A DNA stretch of 64,000 nt from Mercenaria mercenaria (GCF_021730395.1 NC_069371.1:44960001-45024000), one strand, 5' to 3'; shown: positions 1-11,854, numbered from the stretch's first letter. Numbers and translations: made by a program. The notes: generated from the sequence alone by a model not told the origin.

Positions 1-495
1 GTTTCTCCTGGTGTAGACTTTGATAGTAAATAATATTTTAAGTTTCAAGTCAAAAGCTTTAATAGTAACAGAGATATTAGACTTTATCAAAAAAACAAAA
101 TTAAAAATTCTAAGTTAAAAAGTGGCATAATTCTGTCAAAATTCAAATCAGAGTTACGGGGATTGTTTCTCCTAGTGTAATCTTTGATGGTGAAAAACTA
201 TTCTATGTTTCAAGTCAATAGCTTTGATAGTAACAGAGATATTTGACCTTATCTAAAACTTTAACCAAAACGTCTTATTTAAAAAGAGGCATAATTCTGT
301 CAAAATCCAATCAGAGTTATGGAAATTGTTTCTCCTGGTGTAGACTTTGGTAGTAAATAAGTATTTTAAGTTTCAAGTCGATAGCTTTGATAGTAACAGA
401 GATATTTGACTTTATCAAAAATTTTAACCGACGCCGACACCGGGGCGAGTGCAATAGCTCTACTTTTTCTTCGGAAAGTCGAGCTAAAAATGGCT
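1..495 (+). repeat. Tandem ~162-bp repeat element, left end cut by window
   Basis: Two full units and one partial unit start near 1, 165 and 327, each opening with TTTCTCCT and carrying 'GTTTCAAGTC', 'AGTAACAGAGATATTTGA' and 'CATAATTCTGTCAAAAT'. After the third unit the sequence switches to a GC-rich tail (CCGACGCCGACACCGGGG at about 429) followed by 'AGTCGAGCTAAAAATGG'. Tandem core units plus a distinct tail are typical of the non-autonomous tandem-repeat elements common in bivalves. No convincing coding capacity. The family assignment is from memory of repeat style, not a search. Confidence 0.7.
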
Positions 496-1038
496 TATTT
501 TTATTTTTATTTTATTCTGCCCGTTTTATTAGAATGTTTGGCAGAAATTTACATAATAAATGATAAGAAGCTGCACAAAACAATGTCATTTTTGGGACAC
601 CATTTTAATAAATGATCTATTAAATAATACATTGTATTGAATCATTTGTTTCATATGAAGTTTTTCTAATTCCATAATATTAGTGAAAATTTGGTACCAT
701 TAAAATGCTTGGACAGTTATCTTTAATGTTGTTTTTCCTTGTGTATAAATAATTGTATTGTGAACATAAAAAGGGCTAAAATGTATGGGTCACCTGTCTA
801 AATTTTATGTAAAGACCGCTTGAATACAACACCTTTTCGGACGGAAAATGGCGCGAACCTGACCAAATTGATTACATGTATATCTGCTAGAACAAGCATC
901 ACATTGTACAACACTACGGCTGTTTTAGCGATCAATGTCTGTTTGATATATAATTTTAATGATTACTGAAATGGCGCTGATTCAAAAAAATTACTTGACG
1001 TAATTGCAACATATTTGATAACGTGTATATGTATATAG
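496..1038. other. No recognised feature (AT-rich spacer)
   Basis: No conserved open reading frame, RNA gene or repeat was recognised in this AT-rich stretch between the tandem repeat and the first fold-back unit. Confidence 0.5.
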
Positions 1039-1650
1039 TATTCTTGCATACCAGACGGTGATTTCTGGTATCTTTACCGGTGCTGGAAAAATCCATCTTA
1101 CATCCCGGGGTGTAAGATGACTCTCGTGCTGTAAATGACCTATAACGAACTACATATATGTAGAAGCTTTATGTAGTAATTTATATTTTATTTTAAAAAC
1201 GGAATAAAAATTCAATACCTTGACAGTTCCTATTGGTTCCTGATAATATATTTTTCGATTCAAATCACGTTATTTTATCAAAAATTCATAACGTTACGCT
1301 GTAACTGATAAAACAAAACGGGATCTAAACATTGTTGTTTGTTTTGATGCGTCATGACGTCTTTCCTGTTTACGGACGTTGGTTTCCCGCGCTTTGTTTA
1401 AATACACTGTCATAAGAAATAGTTCTAAAAAGAAAACCGTTCGATTGATTTTATTTTTGTTATTATTTCTTAAAATCGGTATGCAAGAAAAAAGATTCTG
1501 TCACCGGTTATAGGTGCAGATGGAAATATCCGGCTCACGGGTAACTGTTTAGGGGGTAACTCGGCTGGTAGCCTCGTTACCGCCTAAACAGTTACCCTCG
1601 AGGCCGGATATTCCCATCTGCACCTACAACCAGTGAAAGAATCTTATAAT
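1039..1650 (+). mobile_element. Fold-back repeat unit, copy 1 of a direct pair
   Basis: A ~610-bp unit repeated almost intact at 1771-2380. It starts with 'TTCTTGCATACCAGACGG' and ends in a long hairpin. The left arm at about 1490-1553 and right arm at about 1583-1645 pair over some 60 bases, including AACTGTTTAGG/CCTAAACAGTT, AGATGG/CCATCT and AAGATTCT/AGAATCTT. A second nested inversion pairs the opening TTCTTGCATACC with GGTATGCAAGAA near 1479. No transposase is visible, so this is a non-autonomous fold-back or MITE-type element. Confidence 0.7.
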
Positions 1651-1770
1651 GTAAGTCGACGCATGAAAACAAAATATTTCAAAGAACGATTAAATTGTTA
1701 TTGGATCGACATTTTCTGGTTTTTAGAAGACTTAGTACATTTTGTTGAGTTAAGTTTCAGTCGAGATGTT

Positions 1771-2380
1771 GTATTCTTGCATACCAGACGGGGGTTTCTG
1801 GTATCTTTACCGGTGCTGAAAAAAAATCCATCTTACACCCCGGATTTCGTGCTGTAAATGACGTATAACGTTAACGAACTATATATATGTAGAAGATTTA
1901 TGTAGTAATTTATATTTTATTTAAAAAACGGCATAAAAATTCAATACCTTGACAGTTCCTATTGGTTCCTGATAATATATTTTTCGATTCAAATAACGTT
2001 ATTTTATCAAAAATTCATAACGTTACGCTGCAACTGATAAAACAAAACGGGAACTAAACATTGTTGTTTGGTTTGAAGCGTCATGACGTCTTTCCTGTTA
2101 CGGATGTTGGTTTCCCGCGCTTTGTTTAAATACACTGCCATAAGATATAGTTCTAAAAAGAAAGCCGTTCGATTGATTTTATTTTTGTTATTATTTCTTG
2201 AAATCGGTATGCAAGAAAAAGGTTCTGTCACTAGTTATAGGTGAAGATGGAAATATCCGGCTCTCGGGTAACTGTTAAGGCGGTAACTCGGCTGGGTAGC
2301 CTCGTTACCGCCTAAACAGTTACCCTCGAGGCCGGATATTCCCATCTGCACCTACAACCAGTGAAAGAATCTTATAATAT
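1771..2380 (+). mobile_element. Fold-back repeat unit, copy 2 of a direct pair
   Basis: Second copy of the unit at 1039-1650, in the same orientation and separated from it by about 120 bp of unrelated sequence. It keeps the terminal hairpin (arms about 2220-2285 and 2310-2375). Differences are scattered substitutions and small indels, so the duplication is old enough to have diverged. Short open frames across it (for example 2007-2231 minus) are incidental. Confidence 0.7.
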
Positions 2381-3360
2381 CCATTTGATATTTACGACCG
2401 AATATTCTTGACGATCTTGTAGAATGATGGTCCACTAAATCTGGTCTGTATAATTATGTTGTATCTACAAAATATACCAACTATTTAACAAACAGATAAG
2501 TAACCGATTGATCAACCATTTATTCAGGTGAAGTACAAAACATCATAGGAAGACGTCAAAAGTACGGCATGAAAGTGACGTAATAATGAAATGCAAAATT
2601 CAGCAAAATTTTGATGATAAAGAGAACAGTTAATTTCTTAATTATTTGAGTTTCTAAAGCAAATATTTCATAAACATGCACTGTATTAAATATATATGAT
2701 TTTTTGTTTGAAAACTGTTTAGTGTTGGTGTCGTTGATTTCAAAGACCTGATCGCCAATATTCGATATCACTGCGCGTAAGTGCCCGTGGTTATATAGCG
2801 GTTGCATAGGTGTTACTCGAAAGCCTAAATAATTTCATTTAACTATTGGTCTTATTTGAATCTGTAAAGCATATGATAAACAAATAAATTGATGCCTTTA
2901 CAAATCAGCATAAAATGAAAAGAAAAATTTTCAGTGTGATATCGAAAGATATGGTCACCGATCGGTGGAGCCTCAGTGAAAATATCCAAATTATGCCCCT
3001 TGTCGATGAAGATATAATTACTTCGATATCACGATAGAAACAAACAAATATCCTCTATATTTCCCCATATAATAGACCATCTGTTTATTTTCGACTGTAA
3101 AATTTTGTATTAAAATTACATTAGAGTAAACTTTCTTTTCGCAAAAATGTTATAAAAATTGTAATCTCATAGACATCCCTTGTGAAAACTTGTGCGCGGC
3201 TCAAATTTTAGTTAAGCAAAAAATAATCAAGAACATGACCGCGATGATTTTTGAAGGTCGTTTATCTATTTACGTCACGTGATTGTTTTATTTAAAATGA
3301 AAAGTTTCACACATATTTAATGATTTTCATATTTAGGCATTTTTATTTTGTTTTATTTAC
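2381..3360. other. Upstream region of secreted gene 1
   Basis: No open frame or repeat was recognised. The stretch ends in a polypyrimidine tract and an AG at 3361-3362, four bases before the start codon of gene 1. That looks like a 3' splice site, so the gene probably has a non-coding first exon somewhere in this region. I could not place it or the promoter. Confidence 0.45.
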
Positions 3361-3366
3361 AGAACA

Positions 3367-4566
3367 ATGTTAGTGCTGTTGTGCCTTATAGCTACTGTCC
3401 TACCTTGGACCGTTGTTGAAGGCATGAGAAGTTGCTGGGCCGACTCAAGAGGCCCCGGGGAAGTATGTCGGTAAGTTTATTTTATTTCTTAATTTTTAAT
3501 TCAAAAGTATGACTCTTAATGAAACTTACACATGTGGTCAATTTCGAGTGATGTTCAATTGTTTACATTTTCTTTCTATTTTACAAATTAAACGGTGTGA
3601 AAGCAGGTATTTGCGTATTTGTCTGATATAGCGAGTCTGATCACTTTTGAGTGAAAAGTAGAAATCCTTTGAGAAATAAAACATGAAAATAAAGATTTTT
3701 TCAGGTTTTCTCTGAGTGCCTGTATGTACAGAAAAGGAAAGCCAGTATGTTGTAGGTGTTGATTATTGTTTCTACGTCCTTTTCACTTTAAGCTTATATT
3801 AGTTTTATTTCCAGTCCGACCACGTTTTACACATTTCTGTATGTTTTATTCTGTACACGGCCTTTAACCCTATACTTGTCGCCTGAAACGCGCATATATA
3901 AAGTGTTTTACAAGTACGTGATCTCACCTTTACATTTTATCAAATTCATCTCTTGAAAACGACAATTACAGCTACTGCAGAGAATCAAATGTCTCACAGA
4001 TTATTATATTTTATCTTAGGGTTTTAAAAGTTGTGACATTATAGCAATGTACATAATGAGATACGTTCAAAACATTTGCAGCTGATCAATTGCAAAAAAA
4101 ACAAAACAACTTTGTTTCACAATTACTGTAGCGCATTTCGGTGATTGATTTTAAGTTGATGCATTTGAATATGACAATGTTTTTATGAGTCCTTATAGGA
4201 GCATTATTTTAACTTGTCATATACCTTTAATTTCAGGAAATTGTTTAATATCTTCATAACAAATATCATAAAATGCATTATTTTCATTTCAGATTTGGTA
4301 CTGTTGTGAAAGGAGGTGGCGAAATGGAGATTAGCTATAACTTCACCTTTCCGTTTTCTCAGATTTGTTGTCAGGCATTGAGCTGCACGAACACTAAATG
4401 TAGTTTTATGCGTGTCGGGTGTCATACGAATGGTAACATAGTTCCAATCCAGACAGCACCACTGCCTTGGGAAGTTCCAAATATAGAGCCAATGATGAGA
4501 TGTTATGAACCACCTGGTATGGGCACTGTTTTTAGATTTTCAGCGGCACTTGTACCAGAATCATAA
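3367..4566 (+). CDS. Secreted cysteine-rich protein, paralogue 1 (two exons)
   Basis: Predicted 125-residue secreted protein of no family I recognise. Coding exons are 3367-3470 and 4293-4566, with a GTAAGT donor, TTTCAG acceptor and phase-2 intron of 822 bp. Residues 1-19 (MLVLLCLIATVLPWTVVEG) form a signal peptide. The domain in exon 2 has Cys60, 61, 66, 71, 78 and 105, Trp94-Glu95 and Glu100-Pro101, all shared with the paralogues at 18117 and 36729. It also has two cysteines absent from the paralogues, Cys23 and Cys34 near the mature N-terminus, which could form an extra disulfide. Asn51 is a possible glycosylation site (NFT). The ATG is chosen because it opens the conserved signal peptide just after a 3' splice site. 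Role unknown; small size, secretion and paired cysteines would suit a defence, signalling or matrix protein, but nothing here decides. Confidence 0.86.
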
Positions 4567-4643
4567 TCTCATTATAATGGTTTTGAACATCTGAGGAAAT
4601 TTTATTAAAAAGCTGTAGATGTTTTATTATTGACTCTTTTACT

Positions 4644-4649
4644 AATAAA
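4644..4649 (+). terminator. Candidate poly(A) signal of secreted gene 1
   Basis: AATAAA lies 78 bases after the stop codon of gene 1, within an AT-rich 3' flank. A plausible cleavage and polyadenylation signal; no transcript evidence is available. Confidence 0.45.
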
Positions 4650-5044
4650 TGTTGCTTTTTATTATTTAAATTGATGAGAAACTATTGCATTAAAATATTT
4701 ATATTGGATTTCTTTGCTATGTAAACGTTGCCAAATTTAAATTAAGATCTGAATATGTCAATGTTGTGTTGCTATTTGATATGTAACCTTCTTCCAAATT
4801 TATATTGATATTTTAAGAAGAAAACATTTTTGTAGTGTAATATTTACTATTAAATGCCATAACGGTGTTTCATTGGAATGGATTTATTGTTTGCACCCTG
4901 TGGTAACTTTAAAAATATAAAATATTTTTCATGAAACTTAGTAATATGAAAGTATGTATGTTCTTTTATTTTGTTGCTATATCAAAACAACAAGTTAAGA
5001 TGTGAAAAAAAAAATGTAAATTTTGTGATAACTTCAAAAGGACA
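4650..5044. other. No recognised feature (AT-rich 3' flank)
   Basis: AT-rich sequence between gene 1 and the retroelement remnant; nothing coding or repeated was recognised. Confidence 0.5.
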
Positions 5045-7010
5045 TGAAACTTGGTAAAACACGAAAACAATTAAAACAAAAACACGAGTGTTGTTTTGGT
5101 TTTCTCACTTTGCCCATCCGCTCATCAATTTTAAAAGTACAAACAAACAAGGACAAATACCCAACGGAAGAAAGCCACGTCCCAAACCGCATATTTCCCA
5201 AACGTTATCCCAGCATTCGGACGCGCACTCGACTAACACACACACACCAGCACAAAACAAACATATTAGGTAAAAGCGAACATACAAAGGAACACAATTG
5301 GGGCACCGCCTTGGAACGGTCAGTAGTACAACCACCACTTGGGAGATTATACCGGTTAATGGTGCACCTAACCGCACTCTTACCCCTACCATGTTCCAGA
5401 GGCACAGGCCAGCGTCAATAAAAGTTATCCCCGCCAGGTGAAACCCTAAAATACGCAGTGGCAGAAGGCATGTTAATATGTCGAATACAAAAATACGCCT
5501 GTATATAAAAGCAAACAACGCATGTACTCAATGTCTTTAAAGAAGACAAAGCAACAAGGAAACATACTTAATGAGTCCGACGAAACAATCCAGAAGACAG
5601 AAATTAAAATAGCTCATCGGCATGATTAGAGAACTACGAATTAGAGTCATCTACCTCTTTCGTCAGTCACAAGCAAAGAGGAAAACGTAGCGTCCAAATG
5701 TTAAAAAGCTGAACAACAAATATGTTGTATGTCTCAAAACAGTTGGGTTATAACTTATTTTCATACAACGTTTAATAACATTACTACCGGTAAATACAAT
5801 TTGAAAATAGCCCGAAATCTTGCAAGGTTTGTAAACCACATCCCCGTAAAATCGGTGTTTGTTACACCTTCTCGTAGAAGTTCCTTTAAATTACAATTAT
5901 ATTTCAAACCCAAACCTGAATTATGATTGTAAATTATACAAAGTATTTATGTAATTTATAATAATGATAGCCTTGTTGAAGAAGCTTATTTGTAATATAT
6001 CAATAACGTCCATTGAAATACTCAACATGACTACACGCTCTTGCAAACTGAATTAATTGAGAAATATATAGCCCATGAGATGTTGCCCGGGGTTCATCCC
6101 AAAACAGATGGGGAAATTAACAATACTTATCATCCCTTCTGTCATAAATTTTGGTATGTATAAAATTATTACAAATAGAGATACATAAATCTAGAAATGA
6201 AACAGTACTATTCGAAGTGTTAGTTTTACTTAACTGGAGATCCCGGGGAAAACGTTATCCACAGTAAGAGCAAAAGCGGATTCTCCTAATTAGGAATATC
6301 ATACAGATAGCGTGATGTATTATTAATTGCAGCAAAAATGTCTGCCTGCGTATCTGGAGAAAGGCTCAACATAAAATCTATTTCATAACAATATAAAAAC
6401 AAATCTGCGACAAGGTGCGCACATTGTGTTCACACGGGAACACCAATTATTTGTCTGAAAGCTGCGTCCCCAAACCTGACATAAATATTGTTCAATAAAA
6501 ATAGGCTCTACAAACTTCGTCACAGATCCCGTTTAGTATAATTATTTACAACGCAACTAGTAAATAATCGAAATTTCAAGACAGGAAAGTAGTATTTTCC
6601 CTGGTAAAAGACTTTTGAATTTGGACAGTTAGTTTTTTTTTATTCATTGAAATATGCGGTAAAGCGGTATACCAAGTAGAAACATCGTATTTACTAACTG
6701 AAGACACCTTGTGATTATTAATTCTAAACTTATCCAGGATTTCGCCAGAATTGTTTACCAACCAAAAGGTTTTTACCAGAGTTGTTTTTCCACGTTGGAA
6801 TTTACAGCACTAGGGCGTAATGGTAATAACTCGGAAATATTTGTAGTGGTACAAGAGCCTGAATTAGCGATAAAACGAACTTTATGTGGTTATTTATGTA
6901 TTTGGAATCCAATACATGGTTCGATGTTAAATTTGCTGGTCATCTATGCGAACTCAATTAGAAAATTAGAAACTTCAGCGATGTGATCAGAAACCAAGTA
7001 TTGTTCAACA
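5045..7010 (-). mobile_element. Decayed Penelope-like retroelement (minus strand)
   Basis: Read on the minus strand, short conserved blocks of a Penelope-type reverse transcriptase appear in the right order. They are an 'ILDKFRINNHKVSS' plus 'YTALPH' block (about 6600-6740), the block around 'IIGVPV' and 'CAPCRRFVFILL' (about 6390-6460), 'VSFLDL' and 'KIYDRRDD' (about 6130-6200), 'YISQLI' (about 6040-6070) and 'KELLREGVTNTDF' (about 5830-5880). Downstream, 5105-5518 holds an open frame of 137 codons of unknown function. The coding region is broken many times, so this is an old, inactive fossil. The family call rests on remembered motifs; a DIRS-like origin was considered less likely. Confidence 0.62.
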
Positions 7011-7459
7011 GAAGAACTCAATGTATAAGCTTAAGAACTATTTAGTTAGTTCCGTAAAACATTAATATAATGTAGGCGTCAAATGATGATAATATTGTTG
7101 GCCACCTTGTCTGCTGGAATCTTGTCTGCCGGAACTAAAACATACTTGAATTAAATCCTTAGATTTTCTTTTTTAGATGTCTTAAATTAAACTTTGGTTT
7201 GGTGGAATTAGGTGCTCATTGGTTTTATAAACATTTATACAAGAATAGACAATGCTAAGATATTACGTTTTCGAGATGATAATGCACTGGGAGTAGCATT
7301 GTCATGAACACAAAAAGTTTCAATGGATTCCGCAATCTGATCACGACATGCATCAAAATCAATATTTGAAGGAATTCTGTATGTGATCATGGCACTCGGA
7401 CAAAGATATAAAGAAGTATGTAAAATATACAAATAATTTCATTACGTTCCTTTGTTTGT
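7011..7459. other. No recognised feature
   Basis: AT-rich spacer before the segmental duplication. It holds a short local repeat (TTGTCTGCYGGAA, twice near 7107-7130); no coding signal. Confidence 0.45.
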
Positions 7460-7555
7460 CTGTTTTTCCGTCTACCTGTACAGTCGTCAGTCACAGTCCA
7501 AACGAAAAAACACAATGACCCTTATGTCTCAGTGTAAAGTACATTAATTTCAATA

Positions 7556-7700
7556 TAATCGGAAAAGGAGATCCCTCGGAAGCACCGAGAACAAGGCAAA
7601 CAGTGAAAATTGCAGACTCGGTTTCATTGAGTCTGTTCATGAGCAGTAATGGAAAATGCAACACTGCCCACGCCCACTAGCACCGACTTAAGCAGTAGTC
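7556..7700 (-). repeat. Short dispersed repeat with CAGACTC/GAGTCTG core, minus copy
   Basis: Reverse complement of the repeat also found near 8478, 11855, 13495, 35755 and 47315. The core reads GAACAGACTCAATNAAACCGAGTCTG; its CAGACTC and GAGTCTG arms form a 7-bp hairpin. This copy is part of the segment unique to duplication copy A. Confidence 0.6.
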
Positions 7701-8054
7701 AATCTTCAAATCTAAATGAGTTCAAGTCGAGAAAACGTACAAAATTGCCCATTTTCTTCTTTCCCAACAAGCCGCTATTGGTACTCATATTCAAACCTTC
7801 GCAGGAAATGGTGATCACGATACTGTTCTTACTGACACATTTGCATGCGTGAACAGAGTTAATGCAACATGAAGGAAAGTTCATCCCCGGGACAAAGTTA
7901 ACATGTTAACATGTTTGAAGTTACAAAGGCACATGCCAATTTAGAACAGGTTCATAAATATGCAATTTCAGTATGTAAATAGTATGTGAACTTCTTTTAG
8001 AGACAGTATCCTCAATATGCTAGGCAAATAGATCCTAAACACTATTTCAATAAA

Positions 8055-8300
8055 AACGATGATCTTCCGTAGCGGAGGGGTTAAGGTCACTGACTGCGAA
8101 TCTATCGCTTTTACTGATCTTGATTCGAAACCTCGCATATGATGATGGCATCCAAATGGCTGACTGGCTCCATCCAGATACCCCTCCCTGATGATGAAAT
8201 GCCCAGAAGGACACACGGGGTCTTTCATTCTTAAAAAAAACAAGAATCCTTAGATATCTCTCCTTTAAGGAAAATAATTGTATCATTCTCAGTGATGTTC
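8055..8300 (+). mobile_element. tRNA-derived SINE (in duplication copy A)
   Basis: A tRNA-like head carries an RNA polymerase III box A (TAGCGGAGGGGTTAAGG, 8070-8086) and box B (GATTCGAAACC, 8122-8132), about 50 bp apart as in tRNA genes of the Ser/Leu class. A non-tRNA body with 'GATGAAATGCCCAGAAGGAC' follows. No acceptor stem closes, so it is a SINE rather than a tRNA gene. It may belong to the RUDI-type bivalve SINEs. Confidence 0.65.
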
Positions 8301-8477
8301 GGAAAATACAGACATTCTAAACAGTCAATTTAAGGCAGTGTTAAAGATCATTTGTTTATTTTGTTAACTATATCAACGGCAGTGCCATTTGACAGTCTTA
8401 AAATGTCTCTCCGTACTTGGACTCAGTGTTGTTATACTTTCAGGTCCTTTGAGATCATGGCGTACACTCAATTTTAC

Positions 8478-8620
8478 TATTAAGCTGGTGCTATGGTGTG
8501 TCAGGGGTGTTGAACTGTTCATTGCATCTCATGGACAGACTAAATCAAACCGAGTTTGCTATTATCTTTTGCTTGTTTGCGTTCTGTACATATGACAGAT
8601 CTTCTTGTAGATTTAATTCA
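8478..8620 (+). repeat. Short dispersed repeat with CAGACT/AGTTTG core, plus copy
   Basis: Plus-orientation member of the family described at 7556-7700, here 'ATGGACAGACTAAATC' and 'CTATTATCTTTTGCTTG'. Its counterpart in duplication copy B is at 13495-13580. Confidence 0.5.
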
Positions 8621-8790
8621 TAGGAAACCTGCATACCTTACCTCAAATGACCCCAGTTTACACTTCCCTAAGATATCATAAATTACATCACATCAGTCGA
8701 TGTTTGGGGATGTTTGGGGTAACGCTGAAGAAACTTCATCCACACAATGCCACTGGTACAGATATCATACAGGCGCGACTCTTAGAGGAA
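8620..8790 (+). mobile_element. LINE reverse-transcriptase remnant (copy A)
   Basis: The + strand around 8715-8785 reads LKKLHPHNATGTDIIQARLL, which resembles the opening of the reverse-transcriptase domain of CR1/Jockey-type LINEs (L..L...KA.G.D.I....LK). The matching piece in copy B is 13570-13752. Only this short part is recognisable, so it is a deeply truncated non-LTR retrotransposon fragment. Confidence 0.42.
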
Positions 8791-10882
8791 TGATCTAGAG
8801 ACTTTATTACGACACACTTTTATATATCTGGACATCCTTCAAATAAATAGAAATAAAAAAGGACTGATATATTACCAATGTTCCTCCAATAGTCAATAAG
8901 AATAGCACTTTTTAACCAGTCTTTCTGACTCCCATATGATCTAGTGTGACGAAACATATCATTCACTGTAACAACATGAGACAATTCGAAAAGCCAAATA
9001 TTCTTATTAAATCTCATCATGGACTCCAAAACATGGCCAGAAGATTGTCTGGAATCAAATAAGAAGACATGTTCCCACATTTTGCCAATTTCTACTGAAT
9101 CAAGAGCTTTCTCTTGAAGTGGATAAAGCGCTTATTAGGCGAATGAAAAAAATAAAAAATACTGACGGAGGGTTCAATATCAACTAAGTTGATGTCTAAT
9201 CAGTGGTCCAGAATAAAACTTCATATCGGAAAAGCAAGATATATAAAAGGTATATGCATAGAGAAAATATGTATCTAAACTATTTTGTTTGAAATATATC
9301 CATAAACAATTCTTTTTTTTTTTCTTTTAAGATACTTTTATGTTGAAGGCCATCTTGAAAACCTGAAAATAGCATCAATTGATAAAGCAGATGCAAAACT
9401 GAAATTTCTGCATTTTTAAATAATAAATGGGACATTTGCGCTATCCTTTTGGAGAAGGCCTCTTGTATATTAATTATTAACTGCGTCCATGTTGAAAATG
9501 TTATAAATGGATCGTCTAGTCAAACAAACTTTTGGGGTACTTTAAAACTTAGCTATAAAGCATAAAGTACAGTTGTGGAAAGTTTGGAGTTTTCGTCCGC
9601 CTTGTCTAAATTAGGCTTAAAATACGGGATTTTCACTTACCTAGAACAGTCACATTTTATACCAATTACATCATTTACATCTAGGTATCATTTGATATGA
9701 TAATCAACTGAGTCACAGTGTGCTATGTCAAGGTTTGTCAAAGAAAGGAACATTTCAAATTAGTGTAAATCTTTTCTGATAACAAGACATGTTATTTTGT
9801 AACTGTTCTATTTTTGAACTGCGGACTGATGTTTATGTTTGATATTTGACAGTTTCCGCGTAAAACAGGTTATGCGTTACATATTTTGCGTGAAAAACAC
9901 GTTTTCGTTAGTACTTTTGATTTGATATGTCCAGAGATAAAATAGCCCGTAATTCAATCCTTGTTATTAACAATGATTTTTTACTTCTGGCTTTCAATGT
10001 ATCAATTATATTTCATATTTCTGTTGAATGGAAACAAAGCACGTTCATATATTCAACTATTTATAAATTCTACAAAAACTATAATAATTGTGCATTTACT
10101 AGACAATTCGTATATATGGTTACAATGGTTACATACACATGTGTTAAAATATGGAATTGTTGTTACATTTGCTGGTTCTTTAGAACCATATAGCTCACTC
10201 AATGTTTTTGATTACTGGAATCCCGCTGCAGCCAGTCCCACGAACACATCAAATTAGACCAAGTCTGTTATTATTTTGCTTGATTGCATTTTCAGCTTCC
10301 AAAGACTCGTCTAGCAGTTTTTATTTTTGAAAATATTCTTGTTTTCTAAATATTGCTCTTAGTCTATATATTTTGTTTTTACAGTAATAATGTACACATG
10401 CATGCATTTTTACGTACAGTACTAATTGGTTTCCTTTTATTTTGTTTTGTTCTTAATTTCTATCTCGCTTACATGTAATATTGCCTCTTTCCAAAAGGAA
10501 TAAATAGAATTATTCCTAACGTTTCATTATAAGATATTATATTCTTGAAATAGTGATATTTCAAGCAAACAAATATTAACAATTTATTCAAACATAGCTA
10601 TAAATTACACTGAATCTACATATTACTATAAAATTATTTTATACTATCTTAATGATGTGTGCAAAGTGTTGTTTCTTTTGTGGGTTTTTTTTCAACACAT
10701 AATAATTTACATTTGTAAAATGATGATTTGCAAATATCATCTATCATTTTAATTTTCAGCAATTTTGTACTAGTAATGCAAGACTGTTTAATGTTGCGTA
10801 TACAATGTTGTCACGCACACCAGTCGTGATTTGTAAAGTTTTGTTTTGTACAAATTACTGACATAATATCTTTCTGCTTCAG

Positions 10883-10955
10883 CAGCATATAGTGATAGAA
10901 CGGCCGTTTCAGGTGCTGGAGGTCCTAAGTTCGGTGTCTGGACACGTCATACCAA
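10883..10955 (+). mobile_element. tRNA-derived SINE head (copy A), split by a MITE
   Basis: Matches 15866-15940 in copy B: a box A-like 'ATAGTGATAGAACGGCCG' and then 'GGAGGTCCTAAGTTCGGTG', which resembles box B. The copy B version (TAGCCTAGTGGTAGAACG) is closer to a tRNA-Gly head. In copy A the body is interrupted by the MITE at about 10955-11130. Confidence 0.5.
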
Positions 10956-11130
10956 AGATTTTAACCTTTACCCAGTTTGGCAGTACCATTTTCTATTTGA
11001 AGGAGTTTTCACTAAACATTTACTGACTGAACAGAGAACAGTGTAGACCTAGATCAGCCTGCACGGGCATGCAGGCTGATCTTTGTCGACATTGATCGCA
11101 AAGGCAGAAACACTTGCCACCAGCCAGCTA
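10955..11130 (-). mobile_element. MITE insertion unique to duplication copy A
   Basis: Begins TTTTAACCTTTACCCAG and ends near CCAGCTAGGTCTAAGC. It contains the palindromic core 'GATCAGCCTGCACGGGCATG' followed by 'CAGGCTGATC', and 'CGCAAAGGCAGAA'. The aligned position in copy B (about 15940) has none of this, so the element entered copy A after the duplication or was lost from B. No coding capacity. Confidence 0.7.
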
Positions 11131-11854
11131 GGTCTAAGCATTTAAAAGAGAAACTGACTTCTCTTCCCTCATATCCTTTAGGTGATTAATTTTATTACGA
11201 TTTAGGTGTTAAGAATTATTAACATAAGATGTAGATTGAACAAATGCAGATATTGTAAAATGCCGCAAATACAAATAAATGTCACCCTGTTCTAAAAGTT
11301 TTGTTTGTAGCTATTCTATTTATCAGCAATTTTCATAGATGTACGTGCTTCATTATGTTTATTCCGAGAAGTAAATGCAAATATTAATGATGTGCACAGA
11401 TACATTCTGTGCTAAAATGAACTAATAAAACTAATGAATTGCTCGTACATTCCGCATAACACTGCACATTTGTTTCATGAATACAAGTACGACAAACATA
11501 ATTCCAAGGCCATATTCATGCCTAACGTATCGGTCATTGGACCAGATTTCAGATAAGGTGACCTTATATAGCAATACATTCATTAAGTTTGCATTAAATT
11601 ATTTATCACGACATTTAAATTTATCAAATGTGATATATTTTATTTGCATGCGCATTTAGTAGACTAGCGATACAATTACTTATTTTAGCTATTAAATACT
11701 ACTTGTCTCTCACACTTCTGTACTGCTTTAAAGATTTTGAATATTAAAATCATGTGATGTTTGTCAACGTACTTTCTTTCTAATCTAAATGTGCAAAATA
11801 TAAGATATTAAATAGGCAGTTCGGCTTGTACTTTTAGCATGTGTAATTGTTGAG

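Noticed and set aside
4273-4292. In-frame ATG shortly before exon 2 of gene 1
   Set aside because: It lies in the splice acceptor tract and would give a protein without a signal peptide; the upstream exon is conserved in all paralogues.
5044-5421. Open frame of 125 codons on the plus strand
   Set aside because: Antisense to the retroelement remnant; composition is basic and low-complexity, with no recognisable domain.
8062-8132. tRNA gene candidates at 8062, 13053, 15866, 30660 and 41700 (minus)
   Set aside because: Box A and box B are present, but no acceptor stem or full cloverleaf can be formed, and non-tRNA bodies follow; these are SINE heads.
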